DNA of 64,000 nucleotides from Pseudomonadota bacterium (GTDB lineage Bacteria; Pseudomonadota; Gammaproteobacteria; Burkholderiales; Methylophilaceae): positions 1 through 64,000 of the forward strand of contig JAKQIT010000074.1 in NCBI GenBank assembly GCA_029556915.1, in the 5' to 3' direction. Below the pieces are notes generated by a model. That model was given only the letters and a program-made list of their open reading frames with translations. It ran no database searches and was not told the DNA's origin. This document shows positions 16,856 to 27,261 of the stretch, one piece after another (positions within the stretch are counted from its first letter, which is position 1; every line of letters starts with the position of its first letter). Made by a program: the position numbers and the translations under genes.

Positions 16856-17764
16856 TTAAGACAACTTGACTGCATGACCGCCAAAACCATTACGCATCAT
16901 GGATAGCAGCTTGTAGCTGTAACCAGTAGCGTCTTGACTTCTGAAACGCGCTTGCAGTGCCAATGTGAGTACTGGTGCGGCAACGCCCTGCTCTACTGAC
17001 TCCATCACTGTCCAACGACCTTCGCCAGAATCTGCAACATAAGGTGCAATAGCCGTTAGTTCTTGGTCATCTTTCAAGGCATCTGCAGTAAGGTCTAATA
17101 ACCAGCTGCGAACGACTGAGCCATGACGCCACAATTCAGTGATTTCCGCTAGATTTAGATTGAACTCCTCTTTACCTTTAATAAGATCTAAGCCTTCAGC
17201 CATTGCTTGCATCATGCCGTACTCAATACCGTTATGAATCATTTTGGTAAAGTGACCAGAACCAACTGGCCCAACGTGCGCCCAGCCTCTATTTTCAGCG
17301 GGCGCTAAAGCTTTTAATATTGGTGTAACAACTGTTGCCACCTCTTTAGTTGCGCCTACCATCAAACAATACCCATTCTCTAAGCCCCAAACTCCTCCTG
17401 AAGTACCTGAATCCATAAATCCGATGCCATGTTCTGCAAGCATTGCGCCGCGACGTTGGCTATCTTTATAGTTTGAGTTTCCTCCATCAATAATGATGTC
17501 GTCTTTATTCAGCATTGGAATTAAAGCTTCGATTTGTTTTTCTGTAATGTCTCCAGATGGCAACATGATCCAAACAATTTTCTGACCAGATAATTTAATC
17601 ACTGCGTCTGCAACAGACTTTGCAGCAATCAAACCTTCTTCTGTTGCTAACTTATTTACCGTATCAGTATTAAAGTCAAAGCCAACAACTTCTATCTTAT
17701 GACGTAGCAAACGTGTTGCCATGTTGCCACCCATTTTTCCTAATCCAATCATTGCTAATTTCAT
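16856..17764 (-). CDS. gnd: 6-phosphogluconate dehydrogenase (short, decarboxylating type)
   Basis: Oxidises 6-phosphogluconate to ribulose 5-phosphate, CO2 and NAD(P)H, the reducing step of the dissimilatory RuMP cycle. The N-terminus MKLAMIGLGKMGGNMATRLL is the Rossmann dinucleotide motif; IIDGGNSNYKDSQRRG and FMDSGTSGGVWGLENGYCLM are substrate-binding blocks. The 302-residue length is the short GndA/YqeC type. The start at 17764 has GAGGAG 8 nt upstream, better than the ATG at 17779. It is the first gene behind a sigma-54 promoter shared with draTG, so its NAD(P)H output appears linked to nitrogen fixation. Confidence 0.92.
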   Translation of the reverse strand: MKLAMIGLGKMGGNMATRLLRHKIEVVGFDFNTDTVNKLATEEGLIAAKSVADAVIKLSGQKIVWIMLPSGDITEKQIEALIPMLNKDDIIIDGGNSNYKDSQRRGAMLAEHGIGFMDSGTSGGVWGLENGYCLMVGATKEVATVVTPILKALAPAENRGWAHVGPVGSGHFTKMIHNGIEYGMMQAMAEGLDLIKGKEEFNLNLAEITELWRHGSVVRSWLLDLTADALKDDQELTAIAPYVADSGEGRWTVMESVEQGVAAPVLTLALQARFRSQDATGYSYKLLSMMRNGFGGHAVKLS

Positions 17765-17830
17765 TTCACCGCTCCTCATTGTTTATTCAGCTTCATCGCT
17801 GGATTTGTTGTAAACACATAACACCCATTA

Positions 17831-17846
17831 AGCAAAGGTAATGCCA
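17831..17846 (-). promoter_or_regulatory. sigma-54 promoter of gnd-draTG operon
   Basis: On the minus strand TGGCATTACCTTTGCT matches the -24/-12 consensus with correct spacing. It points away from nifH toward gnd. Confidence 0.8.
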
Positions 17847-17890
17847 ACAGCAAATTACAATTAATGCGATGAAATTAAACTCAATAAAAA

Positions 17891-17903
17891 CAATATGTTG
17901 ATT
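17891..17903 (-). promoter_or_regulatory. IHF site between gnd promoter and NifA site
   Basis: CAATATGTTGATT is the reverse complement of an exact WATCAANNNNTTR match, 45 bp upstream of the gnd -24 box. Confidence 0.5.
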
Positions 17904-17920
17904 TAAAAAAAATGCCAATT

Positions 17921-17936
17921 TGTACGATTCTTAACA
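17921..17936. promoter_or_regulatory. NifA site in the gnd-nifH divergent region
   Basis: TGTACGATTCTTAACA is an exact TGT-N10-ACA. It is 75 bp upstream of the gnd -24 box and about 150 bp upstream of the nifH promoter, so it may serve both. Confidence 0.75.
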
Positions 17937-17989
17937 TAGATTATGTATTGATTGAGTTTTGTTCAATACATCACCAACACGTATGCAAT

Positions 17990-18005
17990 TGTAAGGTTTA
18001 CGACA
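17990..18005. promoter_or_regulatory. NifA site for nifH
   Basis: TGTAAGGTTTACGACA is an exact TGT-N10-ACA, 80 bp upstream of the nifH -24 box. Confidence 0.78.
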
Positions 18006-18054
18006 GAATAATAAATCACCTAGAACGCCAGTTTTAAAAATATATTATTCATAT

Positions 18055-18067
18055 AATCAATGAGTTA
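18055..18067 (+). promoter_or_regulatory. IHF site upstream of nifH promoter
   Basis: AATCAATGAGTTA matches WATCAANNNNTTR exactly and lies between the NifA site and the -24 box. Confidence 0.55.
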
Positions 18068-18084
18068 TATTTTTTAAAATGCGT

Positions 18085-18100
18085 TGGCACGCACTTTGCT
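18085..18100 (+). promoter_or_regulatory. sigma-54 promoter of nifHDK
   Basis: TGGCACGCACTTTGCT is a perfect -24/-12 match. The leader to the nifH ATG is about 117 nt, unusually long, and contains short inverted repeats (GATTCGGAATC). Confidence 0.92.
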
Positions 18101-18195
18101 GTGACTAGTTTGCATGACCGACAAACCATCCGACGGCAGATAAGAAGAGTGATTAGCGATTCGGAATCGGAAGCCCGGCAGCAAAACGGTCTTAA

Positions 18196-19104
<909 letters not shown>

Positions 19105-19118
19105 GTAGTCAATCTGGC

Positions 19119-19197
19119 AGGAGCTTATGTAAAGCATTTAACTTCATAAGCTTCTAGCTAGCCCCTTTTGCAAGTTGTTTCAAAAGTTGCAGGGGCT
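19119..19197 (+). other. Two stem-loops between nifH and nifD
   Basis: The first stem is GAGCTTATG with CATAAGCTTC at 19131-19153. The second is AGCCCCTTTTGCAA (19160-19173) with TTGCAGGGGCT (19187-19197). Neither is followed by a T-run, so they look like processing or stabilising hairpins at the nifH 3' end, which would allow more NifH than NifDK to be made. Stem pairing is seen directly; the role is inferred. Confidence 0.65.
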
Positions 19198-19279
19198 GAA
19201 AGTCAAACAGACTTAAAGGTGCCACTAATAGTGCATGCAATTTTTAAAACAACTTCATTTAGAGATTAGGAGAAACAAA

Positions 19280-20737
19280 ATGAGTAATACAGTTGATTTA
19301 GGCGTCAATGGCGCAGAATTGATTGAGGAGGTGCTTAAGGCCTACCCTGAGAAATCTGCCAAACGACGTGCAAAACATTTAGGCGTACATGAAGAAGGTA
19401 AATCTGATTGTGACGTTAAATCAAATATCAAATCATTACCAGGTGTAATGACGATTCGTGGCTGCGCTTACGCTGGCTCTAAAGGCGTAGTTTGGGGTCC
19501 AATTAAAGATATGATTCATATCAGCCACGGTCCAGTCGGTTGCGGTCAGTACTCATGGGCTTCTCGTCGTAACTACTACATCGGTACAACAGGTATCGAT
19601 ACTTTCGGTACCATGCAATTCACTTCGGATTTTCAAGAAAAAGACATCGTTTTCGGTGGCGACAAAAAGCTTGAAAAAATCATGGATGAAATTCAAGAGC
19701 TATTCCCATTGAACAAAGGCATTACTGTTCAATCAGAATGCCCTATCGGCTTGATTGGTGACGATATTGAAGCTGTTGCTAAGAAAAAATCTAAAGAATA
19801 CGAAGGCAAAACCATTGTTCCAGTACGTTGCGAAGGCTTCCGCGGTGTATCTCAATCACTAGGTCACCATATTGCAAATGATGCTGTGCGTGACTTCATT
19901 TTCGATAAAACAGAACCTAACAAAAATGAATTTACTGGCACACCATACGACGTAGCTATTATTGGTGACTACAACATCGGTGGTGATGCTTGGTCTAGCC
20001 GTATCTTGCTTGAAGAAATGGGCTTGCGTGTGATTGCTCAATGGTCTGGCGATGGCTCTATTGCTGAGTTAGAAAACTCACCAAAAGCTAAATTGAACAT
20101 TCTTCACTGCTACCGTTCAATGAACTACATCAGCCGTCACATGGAAGAAAAGTACGGTATACCATGGGTTGAATACAACTTCTTTGGCCCTTCAAAAATT
20201 GAAGAGTCATTACGCAAAATTGCTGGTTTCTTTGATGATTCAATCAAAGAAAAAACTGAAGTAGTGATTGATAAGTACAAAGTTTTGACTGATGCAGTAA
20301 TTGCTAAATACAAACCACGTCTACAAGGTAAAAAAGTGATGTTGTTTGTGGGTGGTCTACGTCCGCGTCACGTGATTGGTGCTTATGAAGATTTAGGTAT
20401 GGAAGTGGTTGGTACAGGTTACGAGTTCGGTCATAACGATGACTACCAACGTACTACACACTACGTTAAAGACGGCACTCTGATTTACGATGACGTGACT
20501 GGTTACGAATTTGAAAAATTTGTAGAAGCGGTACAACCAGACCTCGTTGGTTCAGGCATTAAAGAAAAATACGTTTTCCAAAAAATGGGCGTACCTTTCC
20601 GCCAAATGCACAGTTGGGATTACTCAGGCCCATATCACGGTTATGACGGCTTTGCCATCTTTGCCCGCGACATGGATATGGCAATTAACAACCCAGTGTG
20701 GGCGTTAACTAAAACCCCATGGAAAAAAGCAGCTTAA
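19280..20737 (+). CDS. nifD: NifD, MoFe protein alpha chain
   Basis: Alpha subunit of dinitrogenase, holding FeMo-co and half of the P-cluster. The 485-residue protein has the P-cluster cysteines in [29 protein letters not shown] and [14 protein letters not shown]. The FeMo-co cysteine lies in the [11 protein letters not shown] segment and the cofactor histidine in [17 protein letters not shown]. The start at 19280 has TTAGGAG upstream and gives the family N-terminus; an upstream in-frame ATG at 19235 lacks a ribosome binding site. Confidence 0.99.
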   Translation: MSNTVDLGVNGAELIEEVLKAYPEKSAKRRAKHLGVHEEGKSDCDVKSNIKSLPGVMTIRGCAYAGSKGVVWGPIKDMIHISHGPVGCGQYSWASRRNYYIGTTGIDTFGTMQFTSDFQEKDIVFGGDKKLEKIMDEIQELFPLNKGITVQSECPIGLIGDDIEAVAKKKSKEYEGKTIVPVRCEGFRGVSQSLGHHIANDAVRDFIFDKTEPNKNEFTGTPYDVAIIGDYNIGGDAWSSRILLEEMGLRVIAQWSGDGSIAELENSPKAKLNILHCYRSMNYISRHMEEKYGIPWVEYNFFGPSKIEESLRKIAGFFDDSIKEKTEVVIDKYKVLTDAVIAKYKPRLQGKKVMLFVGGLRPRHVIGAYEDLGMEVVGTGYEFGHNDDYQRTTHYVKDGTLIYDDVTGYEFEKFVEAVQPDLVGSGIKEKYVFQKMGVPFRQMHSWDYSGPYHGYDGFAIFARDMDMAINNPVWALTKTPWKKAA

Positions 20738-20764
20738 TCGCTACTTAATTAAAGGAGATATGAA

Positions 20765-22324
20765 ATGAGCCAGAGTGCTGAAAAAGTATTAGACCACTTC
20801 AAACTATTCCGCGAACCTGAATACAAGGAAATGTTCGCGAAAAAGAAATCTGAGTTTGAATATCCAGTTCCAAACGAAGCTTTACAACACACTATTGAGT
20901 GGACAAAGTCTACAGAATACCGTGATAAAAACCTCGCTCGCGAAGCGTTAACAGTAAACCCTGCTAAAGCTTGCCAACCATTAGGTGCTGTGTTTGCTGC
21001 CAATGGTTTTGAGGCTACCCTGCCATTTGTACATGGCTCACAAGGTTGCGTTGCTTATTATCGCTCGCACTTTAGCCGTCACTTCAAAGAGCCTACATCA
21101 TGCGTTTCATCTTCTATGACTGAAGACGCTGCAGTGTTTGGAGGCTTGAACAATATGGTTGATGGTTTAGCTAACTCATATAGCTTGTATAAACCAAAAA
21201 TGATTGCGGTTTCGACAACTTGTATGGCAGAAGTAATTGGTGATGACTTAAATGCGTTTATCAAAACATCTAAAGAAAAAGGAAGTGTGCCAGAAGCTTT
21301 TGATGTGCCTTTCGCACATACACCAGCCTTCGTTGGCAGCCACATTACAGGTTACGACAATGCATTACATGGCGTGTTGAAACACTTCTGGGATGGTAAA
21401 GCTGGAACTACAACGCCATTAAAACGCAAGGCAAATGAAAGTATCAACTTCATTGGTGGCTTTGATGGTTATGTAGTAGGTAACAACCGCGAAATCAAAC
21501 GCATATTCAATGAGTTTGGTGTGAAGTTTACCATGTTGTGTGACCCTTCTGATGCTTGGGATACACCAACTGACGGTGAATTCCGTATGTATGATGGAGG
21601 CACTAGCTTAGAAGATGCTGCAAATGCAATTAATGCAAAAGCAACCATTACAATGCAAACAATTAGCACTGAAAAAACCGCCAAATTCATTGAAGAGCAT
21701 GGTCAAGAAGTTGTTAAGTTACACCACCCAGTTGGTGTCGGCGGAACGGATAAATTCTTAATGGAGTTATCACGTATCACTGGTGTAGCCATTCCAGATT
21801 CACTAACTAAAGAACGTGGTCGTCTAGTGGATGCTATTGCAGACTCAAGCGCACACATACACGGTAAGAAGTTTGCCTTGTATGGTGATCCAGATTTAAT
21901 GCTAGGTTTAACAGGTTTCTTGTTAGAGTTGGGTGCTGAGCCAGTGACCGTATTATCTACAAACGGTGATGAAGCTTGGGCTAAAAAAGTCCAAGAGTTG
22001 TTTGATGCAAGTCCATTTGGTAAAAACTGCAAAGTTTATCCGAAGAAAGACTTATGGCATATGCGTTCATTATTATTCACAGACCCAGTAGATTTCTTAA
22101 TCGGTAACACATATGGTAAATACTTGGATCGTGATACTAAAACTCCATTGATTCGTATTGGTTTCCCAATCTTTGATCGTCACCATAAACATCGTTATCC
22201 AGTTTGGGGTTACCAAGGTGCGATGAATGTTTTAGTGACTATCCTTGATAAGATTTTTGATGTGATGGATGCAGATACTGACGGCATTGCAACTACCGAC
22301 TACAGCTTCGACATCATTCGTTAA
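20765..22324 (+). CDS. nifK: NifK, MoFe protein beta chain
   Basis: Beta subunit of dinitrogenase, completing the P-cluster. The 519-residue protein shows P-cluster ligands in [37 protein letters not shown] and [17 protein letters not shown]. The C-terminal [20 protein letters not shown] is typical. AAAGGAGATATGAA is a strong ribosome binding site, 27 nt after nifD. Confidence 0.99.
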   Translation: MSQSAEKVLDHFKLFREPEYKEMFAKKKSEFEYPVPNEALQHTIEWTKSTEYRDKNLAREALTVNPAKACQPLGAVFAANGFEATLPFVHGSQGCVAYYRSHFSRHFKEPTSCVSSSMTEDAAVFGGLNNMVDGLANSYSLYKPKMIAVSTTCMAEVIGDDLNAFIKTSKEKGSVPEAFDVPFAHTPAFVGSHITGYDNALHGVLKHFWDGKAGTTTPLKRKANESINFIGGFDGYVVGNNREIKRIFNEFGVKFTMLCDPSDAWDTPTDGEFRMYDGGTSLEDAANAINAKATITMQTISTEKTAKFIEEHGQEVVKLHHPVGVGGTDKFLMELSRITGVAIPDSLTKERGRLVDAIADSSAHIHGKKFALYGDPDLMLGLTGFLLELGAEPVTVLSTNGDEAWAKKVQELFDASPFGKNCKVYPKKDLWHMRSLLFTDPVDFLIGNTYGKYLDRDTKTPLIRIGFPIFDRHHKHRYPVWGYQGAMNVLVTILDKIFDVMDADTDGIATTDYSFDIIR

Positions 22325-22390
22325 TTACCAATATGACCATTGCAATAACTTTTCAATAAATTGCGATGGTCATAAAGACAAGGAAAAATC

Positions 22391-22738
22391 ATGGCAAACG
22401 TTACATTTACATCACCTAAAATCAAAAAAGACCTGACTGTCTACGCAACTGCAGGTGACTGTAGCACTTTGTTAGCATTAGCTAAACAACACAAAGTACC
22501 AGTCGAATTTGAATGCGAAAATGGTGAGTGTGGTTCATGTGCTGTTGAGGTTGCAGTTTTAGGCAACAAACAGCCAATGGGCATGCATCTTACTGAAAAA
22601 GAAAAGACTGTTCTAAAACTAGCCGGCAAAATCACTAAGCAACAGATTGCTGACTCTGAAGTGACAGATATTCCACCACCATGGCGTCTTGCTTGCCAGT
22701 TTATCGTTCGTAACGAAGATATTTTGGTTAAGTTTTAA
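22391..22738 (+). CDS. FeSII-like [2Fe-2S] protein (Shethna protein II type)
   Basis: A 115-residue plant-type [2Fe-2S] ferredoxin that resembles Azotobacter FeSII rather than ordinary ferredoxins: VPVEFECENGECGSCAVEV, the insert MHLTEKEKTVLKLAGKITK, then DIPPPWRLACQFIVRNEDILVKF. FeSII binds NifH and NifDK under oxygen stress and forms a protected inactive complex (conformational protection). The gene directly follows nifK, which fits that role and would give high coexpression. A terminator follows. Assignment rests on remembered family features, not an alignment. Confidence 0.82.
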   Translation: MANVTFTSPKIKKDLTVYATAGDCSTLLALAKQHKVPVEFECENGECGSCAVEVAVLGNKQPMGMHLTEKEKTVLKLAGKITKQQIADSEVTDIPPPWRLACQFIVRNEDILVKF

Positions 22739-22784
22739 ACGTATTCACTAGATCTTCCCTTCGGTGTAAGGCCGAAAACTTAAC

Positions 22785-22809
22785 AGCCTCCTTTGGGAGG
22801 CTTTTTTTA
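22785..22809 (+). terminator. Rho-independent terminator of nifHDK operon
   Basis: AGCCTCC-TTTG-GGAGGCT followed by seven T residues. Confidence 0.9.
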
Positions 22810-22845
22810 TCTTTATGTCTCTTTTCCTACGTAAAAATTTGCAAT

Positions 22846-22861
22846 TGTCGTATTTGCTACG
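22846..22861. promoter_or_regulatory. Imperfect NifA site for nifE
   Basis: TGTCGTATTTGCTACG differs from TGT-N10-ACA in its last base. The core TTGTCGT-TTTGCTAC is shared with the exact site upstream of modE at 35316, which supports function. Confidence 0.5.
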
Positions 22862-22888
22862 CGCACAAATTTACAAATTATTATTATA

Positions 22889-22901
22889 AATCAATATGTT
22901 G
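22889..22901 (+). promoter_or_regulatory. IHF site upstream of nifE promoter
   Basis: AATCAATATGTTG matches WATCAANNNNTTR exactly, 16 bp before the -24 box. Confidence 0.5.
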
Positions 22902-22916
22902 AATGATAAATGTCGT

Positions 22917-22932
22917 TGGCATGCTGTTTGCT
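22917..22932 (+). promoter_or_regulatory. sigma-54 promoter of nifEN operon
   Basis: TGGCATGCTGTTTGCT matches the -24/-12 consensus with correct spacing; start expected near 22944. Confidence 0.88.
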
Positions 22933-22970
22933 AAACATTAAATGACAACAAACAATAAAGGCATTCCGTC

Positions 22971-24386
22971 ATGGCATCTCTCAACGAAAAGGTACAGGAT
23001 GTTTTTAACGAACCAGCTTGTGATAAAAACCAAGCCAAAGGTGAGAAAGAACGTAAAAAAGGTTGTACCAAACAGCTGACGCCTGGTGCTGCAGCCGGCG
23101 GTTGTGCTTTTGATGGGGCAAAGATTGCTTTACAACCCATTACTGATGTTGCACACTTAGTGCACGGCCCCATCGCCTGCGAAGGCAATGGTTGGGATAA
23201 TCGTGGTGCCAAGTCATCAGATTCGAAGCTTTATCGCACAGGTTTTACCACAGATATTAGCGAACTGGATGTGATTTATGGTGGTGAAAAACGCTTGTAT
23301 AAATCAATTCGTGAAGTATTAGATAAATATAATCCTCCGGCGGTATTTGTCTATCAAACCTGCGTTACAGCCCTTATTGGCGATGATATTGAAGCCGTCT
23401 GTAAAGCGGCCACAGCAAAGTTTTGCAAACCAATCATTCCAATCAATGCACCAGGTTTTGTAGGAGCAAAAAACTTAGGCAATAAACTTGCTGGTGAAGC
23501 TTTGCTTGAGTATGTAATTGGCACTGAAGAACCTGAATTCACCACGCCTTACGACATCAACATCATCGGAGAATACAACTTAGCCGGCGAGTTATGGCAA
23601 ATCAAACCGTTACTAGATGAGCTTGGCATTCGCATATTGGCTTGCATTTCTGGGGATGCTAAATACAAAGAAGTCGCTTATTCCCATCGTGCTAAGGCTG
23701 CCATGATGGTCTGTTCCAAGGCCATGATTAACGTGGCTCGTAAAATGGAAGAGCGTTACAACATCCCATTCTTTGAAGGCTCGTTCTACGGCATTACTGA
23801 TACTAGCGAAAGCCTACGCCAAATTACAAAACTTTTAGTCCAGCAAGGTGCTGCTGAAGAGTTGCTATCTCGCACAGAGAAGCTCATTTTCCGTGAAGAA
23901 ACACGCGCTTGGGAAGGCATCAATCGTTACCGCGCTAAATTACAAGGCAAAAAAGTCTTGCTCATTACTGGCGGCGTTAAATCTTGGTCGGTTGTTTCAG
24001 CTTTGCAAGAAGGCGGTATGGAAATCGTTGGCACAAGTGTCAAAAAGTCCACCGATGAAGACAAAGACAAAATCAAAGAGTTAATGGGCGAAGATGCCCA
24101 TATGTTTGATGATATGCGTCCTCGCGACATGTATGCCATGCTTAAAGAATGCCGTGCTGACATCATGCTTTCAGGTGGACGCAGTCAGTTTGTCGCATTA
24201 AAGGTCAAAATGCCGTGGTTGGACATCAACCAAGAACGTCACCATGCTTATGCTGGTTATGTCGGCATGGTAGAACTTGTTAAACAAATCGAACAAGCAC
24301 TTTATCATCCTGTGTGGGCGCAGGTACGAAAACCAGCGCCATGGGAAACTTTATCTTCAGAAGTAGTTGAAGCAAAGGCCGCATGA
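22971..24386 (+). CDS. nifE: NifE, FeMo-cofactor scaffold subunit
   Basis: With NifN forms the scaffold on which NifB-co becomes FeMo-co. The 471-residue protein is a NifD paralogue: CTKQLTPGAAAGGCAFDGAKI, HGPIACEGNGWDNRG and [20 protein letters not shown] carry the cluster cysteines. It overlaps nifN by 4 nt. First gene of a nine-gene run ending with the rhodanese/ankyrin gene at 28459. Confidence 0.98.
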   Translation: MASLNEKVQDVFNEPACDKNQAKGEKERKKGCTKQLTPGAAAGGCAFDGAKIALQPITDVAHLVHGPIACEGNGWDNRGAKSSDSKLYRTGFTTDISELDVIYGGEKRLYKSIREVLDKYNPPAVFVYQTCVTALIGDDIEAVCKAATAKFCKPIIPINAPGFVGAKNLGNKLAGEALLEYVIGTEEPEFTTPYDINIIGEYNLAGELWQIKPLLDELGIRILACISGDAKYKEVAYSHRAKAAMMVCSKAMINVARKMEERYNIPFFEGSFYGITDTSESLRQITKLLVQQGAAEELLSRTEKLIFREETRAWEGINRYRAKLQGKKVLLITGGVKSWSVVSALQEGGMEIVGTSVKKSTDEDKDKIKELMGEDAHMFDDMRPRDMYAMLKECRADIMLSGGRSQFVALKVKMPWLDINQERHHAYAGYVGMVELVKQIEQALYHPVWAQVRKPAPWETLSSEVVEAKAA

Positions 24387-25786
24387 TGGCTGTCGTTAAT
24401 ACAAATCATAAATCTTGCACGGTTAACCCACTCAAAATGAGCCAACCGATTGGTGCAGCCCTCGCCTTTATGGGCTTGAATAATTGCATGCCTACTTTAC
24501 ATGGCTCACAAGGTTGTACTTCGTTTGGCTTGGTATTATTTGTGCGTCATTTTCGCGAGATGATTCCGATGCAAACCACCGCTATGAACGAGGTGAACAC
24601 CATCCTTGGTGGCATGGAAAATATCGAACAGGCAATTATTAATATTTGGGAGCGCACAAAACCAGCTGTCATTGGCTTAGCTTCAACAGGGCTTACAGAA
24701 ACCAAAGGTGATGATGTAGAAGCACACATCAAGCTCATTCGCGCTAAGCATCCAGAACTCGCAGAAACAGCCATTATTTATGCATCTACACCTGACTATG
24801 TAGGCGCCTTTCAAGATGGCTGGAGTAAAGCGGCTGTGCGCATTGTTGAAGAATCCGCTGTTTATTGCCAAGTGAAACAAGTAAATCGTGTCAACGTGTT
24901 ACCAGGTTCACACCTGACTCCAGCAGATATTGATGAAGTTCGTGAAATTATCGAGTCTTTTGGGTTATGCGCGGTATTTATTCCAGACATTTCTGGTTCA
25001 TTAGATGGCCATATTCCTGAAGACTTCACTCCGACCACATTAGGTGGGACGACCACATTAGAGCTTCGTACAATGGGTGCAGCACGCGCGACGATTGCCA
25101 TTGGCGAGCAAATGCACGCAGCTGCAATCGAGCTGGAAATGAAGACTGGCGTACCGTACACCATGTTTGACCGTTTAGCTGGCCTAGATGCTAATGATAA
25201 CTTCTTGCAGTTTTTATCTAACCTTTCTGGCAAACCAGTCGCATTGAAATATCGACGTCAACGTAGCCAATTGCAGGATGCCATGCTTGATGCGCACTTT
25301 TTTACTGGCGGCAAAAAAATTGCCATCGGCGCTGAACCTGATTTGCTTTGGGCACTGGGAAATTTTCTGACCGAAATGGGCTGTGAATTAAGTGCTGTTG
25401 TAACCACCACACAGTCGCCTTTATTAGAAAAGATGCCGGCTGAAGAAGTATTAATAGGTGATTTGGAAGATTTAGAAATGCGCGCAAAAAACTGCGATTT
25501 GCTCATCACGCATTCGCATGGCAGACAAATGGCAGAACGCTTGCATTTGCCTTTCTTACGCTTTGGCATACCAAACTTTGATCGCCTCGGTGCAGCTCAT
25601 AAATTATCGGTTGGTTATCGCGGTACTAAAGAATTGGTATTTGAATTAGCAAATACCTTTCTGGCAGAATACCATGAAGCCACGCCAGATAGTTGGCGTG
25701 AAAGTTTTCAAGAAATAGGCACTGAATTATCTAACGAAGCCCACACGACTTGCGCCTCAAACGGCAGTTGTTCTAGTTGCAATTAA
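24383..25786 (+). CDS. nifN: NifN, FeMo-cofactor scaffold subunit
   Basis: Partner of NifE in cofactor assembly and a NifK paralogue. Key blocks are CTVNPLKMSQPIGAALAFMG, LHGSQGCTSFGLVLFVRHF and STGLTETKGDDVEAHI. The 467-residue length is normal. The start is ATG at 24383 or 24386, overlapping the nifE stop. The C-terminus ends in a cysteine-rich tail (TTCASNGSCSSCN), which could bind metal. Confidence 0.97.
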   Translation: MMAVVNTNHKSCTVNPLKMSQPIGAALAFMGLNNCMPTLHGSQGCTSFGLVLFVRHFREMIPMQTTAMNEVNTILGGMENIEQAIINIWERTKPAVIGLASTGLTETKGDDVEAHIKLIRAKHPELAETAIIYASTPDYVGAFQDGWSKAAVRIVEESAVYCQVKQVNRVNVLPGSHLTPADIDEVREIIESFGLCAVFIPDISGSLDGHIPEDFTPTTLGGTTTLELRTMGAARATIAIGEQMHAAAIELEMKTGVPYTMFDRLAGLDANDNFLQFLSNLSGKPVALKYRRQRSQLQDAMLDAHFFTGGKKIAIGAEPDLLWALGNFLTEMGCELSAVVTTTQSPLLEKMPAEEVLIGDLEDLEMRAKNCDLLITHSHGRQMAERLHLPFLRFGIPNFDRLGAAHKLSVGYRGTKELVFELANTFLAEYHEATPDSWRESFQEIGTELSNEAHTTCASNGSCSSCN

Positions 25787-25804
25787 ATTTATTAGGAGAC
25801 ACAC

Positions 25805-26212
25805 ATGAAAGTCGCATTTTCTACACAAGATCTCAAGCGCGTGGATGCCCATTTTGGTTGGGCTAAGAACATTTCAATCTACGAGCTCACGCAAAAAGAT
25901 TGGACATTTATTGAAACCGTGCAGTTTGATGGCGATTTAAAAGAAGATGGTGATGAAGATAAACTCGCCCCAAAACTAGAAGCCATTAAAGACTGCGCCT
26001 TACTTTACGTAGCGGCGATTGGCGGCTCTGCGGCTGCCAGAGTTGTCGCGCATAAGATTCATCCAATCAAAGTATCTGAACCAGAAGTCATTGAAGAGGT
26101 GTTAGCCAAATTACGTGACGTGCTAAACGGCACGCCACCACCATTCTTAAGAAAAGCCATGATGCGTGACCAAGAACGCACTTTTGAGTTTGATGAAGAA
26201 GAAACCGTTTAA
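25805..26212 (+). CDS. nifX: NifX, FeMo-cofactor carrier
   Basis: A 135-residue protein of the dinitrogenase iron-molybdenum cofactor family. It binds NifB-co or the VK cluster and passes it to NifEN. MKVAFSTQDLKRVDAHFGWAK holds the conserved His of the cofactor-binding fold, and LLYVAAIGGSAAARVV is the typical central strand. The same fold forms the C-terminal domain of NifB. TTAGGAGA precedes the ATG. Confidence 0.95.
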   Translation: MKVAFSTQDLKRVDAHFGWAKNISIYELTQKDWTFIETVQFDGDLKEDGDEDKLAPKLEAIKDCALLYVAAIGGSAAARVVAHKIHPIKVSEPEVIEEVLAKLRDVLNGTPPPFLRKAMMRDQERTFEFDEEETV

Positions 26213-26234
26213 TTGTAAGTCTTAGGAGAAACAC

Positions 26235-26723
26235 ATGACATCCACAACTGCCGCACTTGCAGAAGCACCAACAACGACATCTGACCCATGGAAATCTCCT
26301 TTTGTATTGGAGTTAATCAAGCAATGGAGAGCTCAAGATACGCATGGTGCTTGGGAAGGTAAAGATGACGCAACTCTACTGGCGCCATACATCATCACCA
26401 AAGAACAACGTAAAGAAATGCCAATTATTGGTGATCCAGACCCTGAAACTATTTGGCGTTTAGAGCTTTTCTACAATGCAGTTGGGCTTGCTATTGAGCG
26501 CGAAACTAAGAACATGGTTTCGCCAATGATGAAGATGCACCACGAAGGCTTTGGCAAAATGATTCTGACTGCTGGCCGTTTAGTGGTGGTGAATAAGCAG
26601 CTACGAGACGTGCATCGATTTGGTTTTGAAACGATTGAAAAATTAGCCGCGGAAGGCGAAAAGTTTGTATCAGCAGCTGTGGAAATGATTCATAAATTTC
26701 CTGAAGTCGCGAATTACGGTTAA
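26235..26723 (+). CDS. NifX-associated protein (DUF269)
   Basis: A 162-residue helical protein of the DUF269 family, usually encoded after nifX. Recognisable blocks are [40 protein letters not shown] and [22 protein letters not shown]. The role is unknown, though the constant position suggests cofactor delivery. Gap of 22 nt after nifX. Confidence 0.93.
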   Translation: MTSTTAALAEAPTTTSDPWKSPFVLELIKQWRAQDTHGAWEGKDDATLLAPYIITKEQRKEMPIIGDPDPETIWRLELFYNAVGLAIERETKNMVSPMMKMHHEGFGKMILTAGRLVVVNKQLRDVHRFGFETIEKLAAEGEKFVSAAVEMIHKFPEVANYG

Positions 26724-26735
26724 GGAGCATCAGAA

Positions 26736-26942
26736 ATGACTGAAGCGGAAGCAATTGAAGCGATTAAAGCTGAAATCAAAAAGCTGAATGGTCAGGCTAC
26801 CCAATTAAAAATGGACTTGCATGACCTCTCAGAAGATTTGCCGATTGGCTGGGAAAAGATTCCTGAAATCGCTGAAAAAACATTTAAAGCATATGAACAA
26901 TTAACAGACGCACGTAAGAGACTTGCTGGCGTAGGAGGCTAA
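26736..26942 (+). CDS. DUF683/CCE_0567-type small helical protein
   Basis: A 68-residue protein predicted to be two helices ([41 protein letters not shown]) around the [12 protein letters not shown] turn. This matches the small nif proteins found between DUF269 and fdxB genes (DUF683, and NifX-associated CCE_0567). Its stop precedes the fdxB ATG by a single base. The function is unknown. Confidence 0.88.
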   Translation: MTEAEAIEAIKAEIKKLNGQATQLKMDLHDLSEDLPIGWEKIPEIAEKTFKAYEQLTDARKRLAGVGG

Positions 26943-26943
26943 T

Positions 26944-27249
26944 ATGGCATACACCATCATATTACCAAGTGGCGTGGAATGGATACCACAATTTGCACAA
27001 GAGATTGAAGAAGAAAAATGCATAGGCTGTGGTCGTTGTTTTAAAGTATGCGGCCGAGATGTACTTCAATTAGTTGGCATTGATGAAGATGGCGAGCGTA
27101 TCGCAGTCGCTTCTGAAGAAGATGAAGATGCAGACGAATACGTGAGAATGATTATGACCATCGCACACCCAGAAAACTGCGTTGGCTGTGAAGCATGCTC
27201 CAAAATCTGCCCGAAAAAATGCTATACACATGGTCCAGCAGCCGTGTAA
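26944..27249 (+). CDS. fdxB: FdxB, nif-specific 2[4Fe-4S] ferredoxin III
   Basis: A 101-residue ferredoxin with [18 protein letters not shown] and [17 protein letters not shown]. The first motif ends CG rather than CP, which is usual in ferredoxin III of nif clusters. An acidic stretch ([10 protein letters not shown]) separates the motifs. It probably donates electrons for cofactor assembly. It starts 1 nt after the DUF683 gene, with the ribosome binding site GTAGGAGGC inside that gene. Confidence 0.92.
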   Translation: MAYTIILPSGVEWIPQFAQEIEEEKCIGCGRCFKVCGRDVLQLVGIDEDGERIAVASEEDEDADEYVRMIMTIAHPENCVGCEACSKICPKKCYTHGPAAV

Positions 27250-27261
27250 GAAACAATCGCC

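Noticed and set aside
22816..22831. Second possible NifA site upstream of nifE (TGT-N10-ACG)
   Set aside because: Imperfect, in a pyrimidine-rich stretch just after the terminator; the site at 22846 is closer to the consensus pattern shared with modE.
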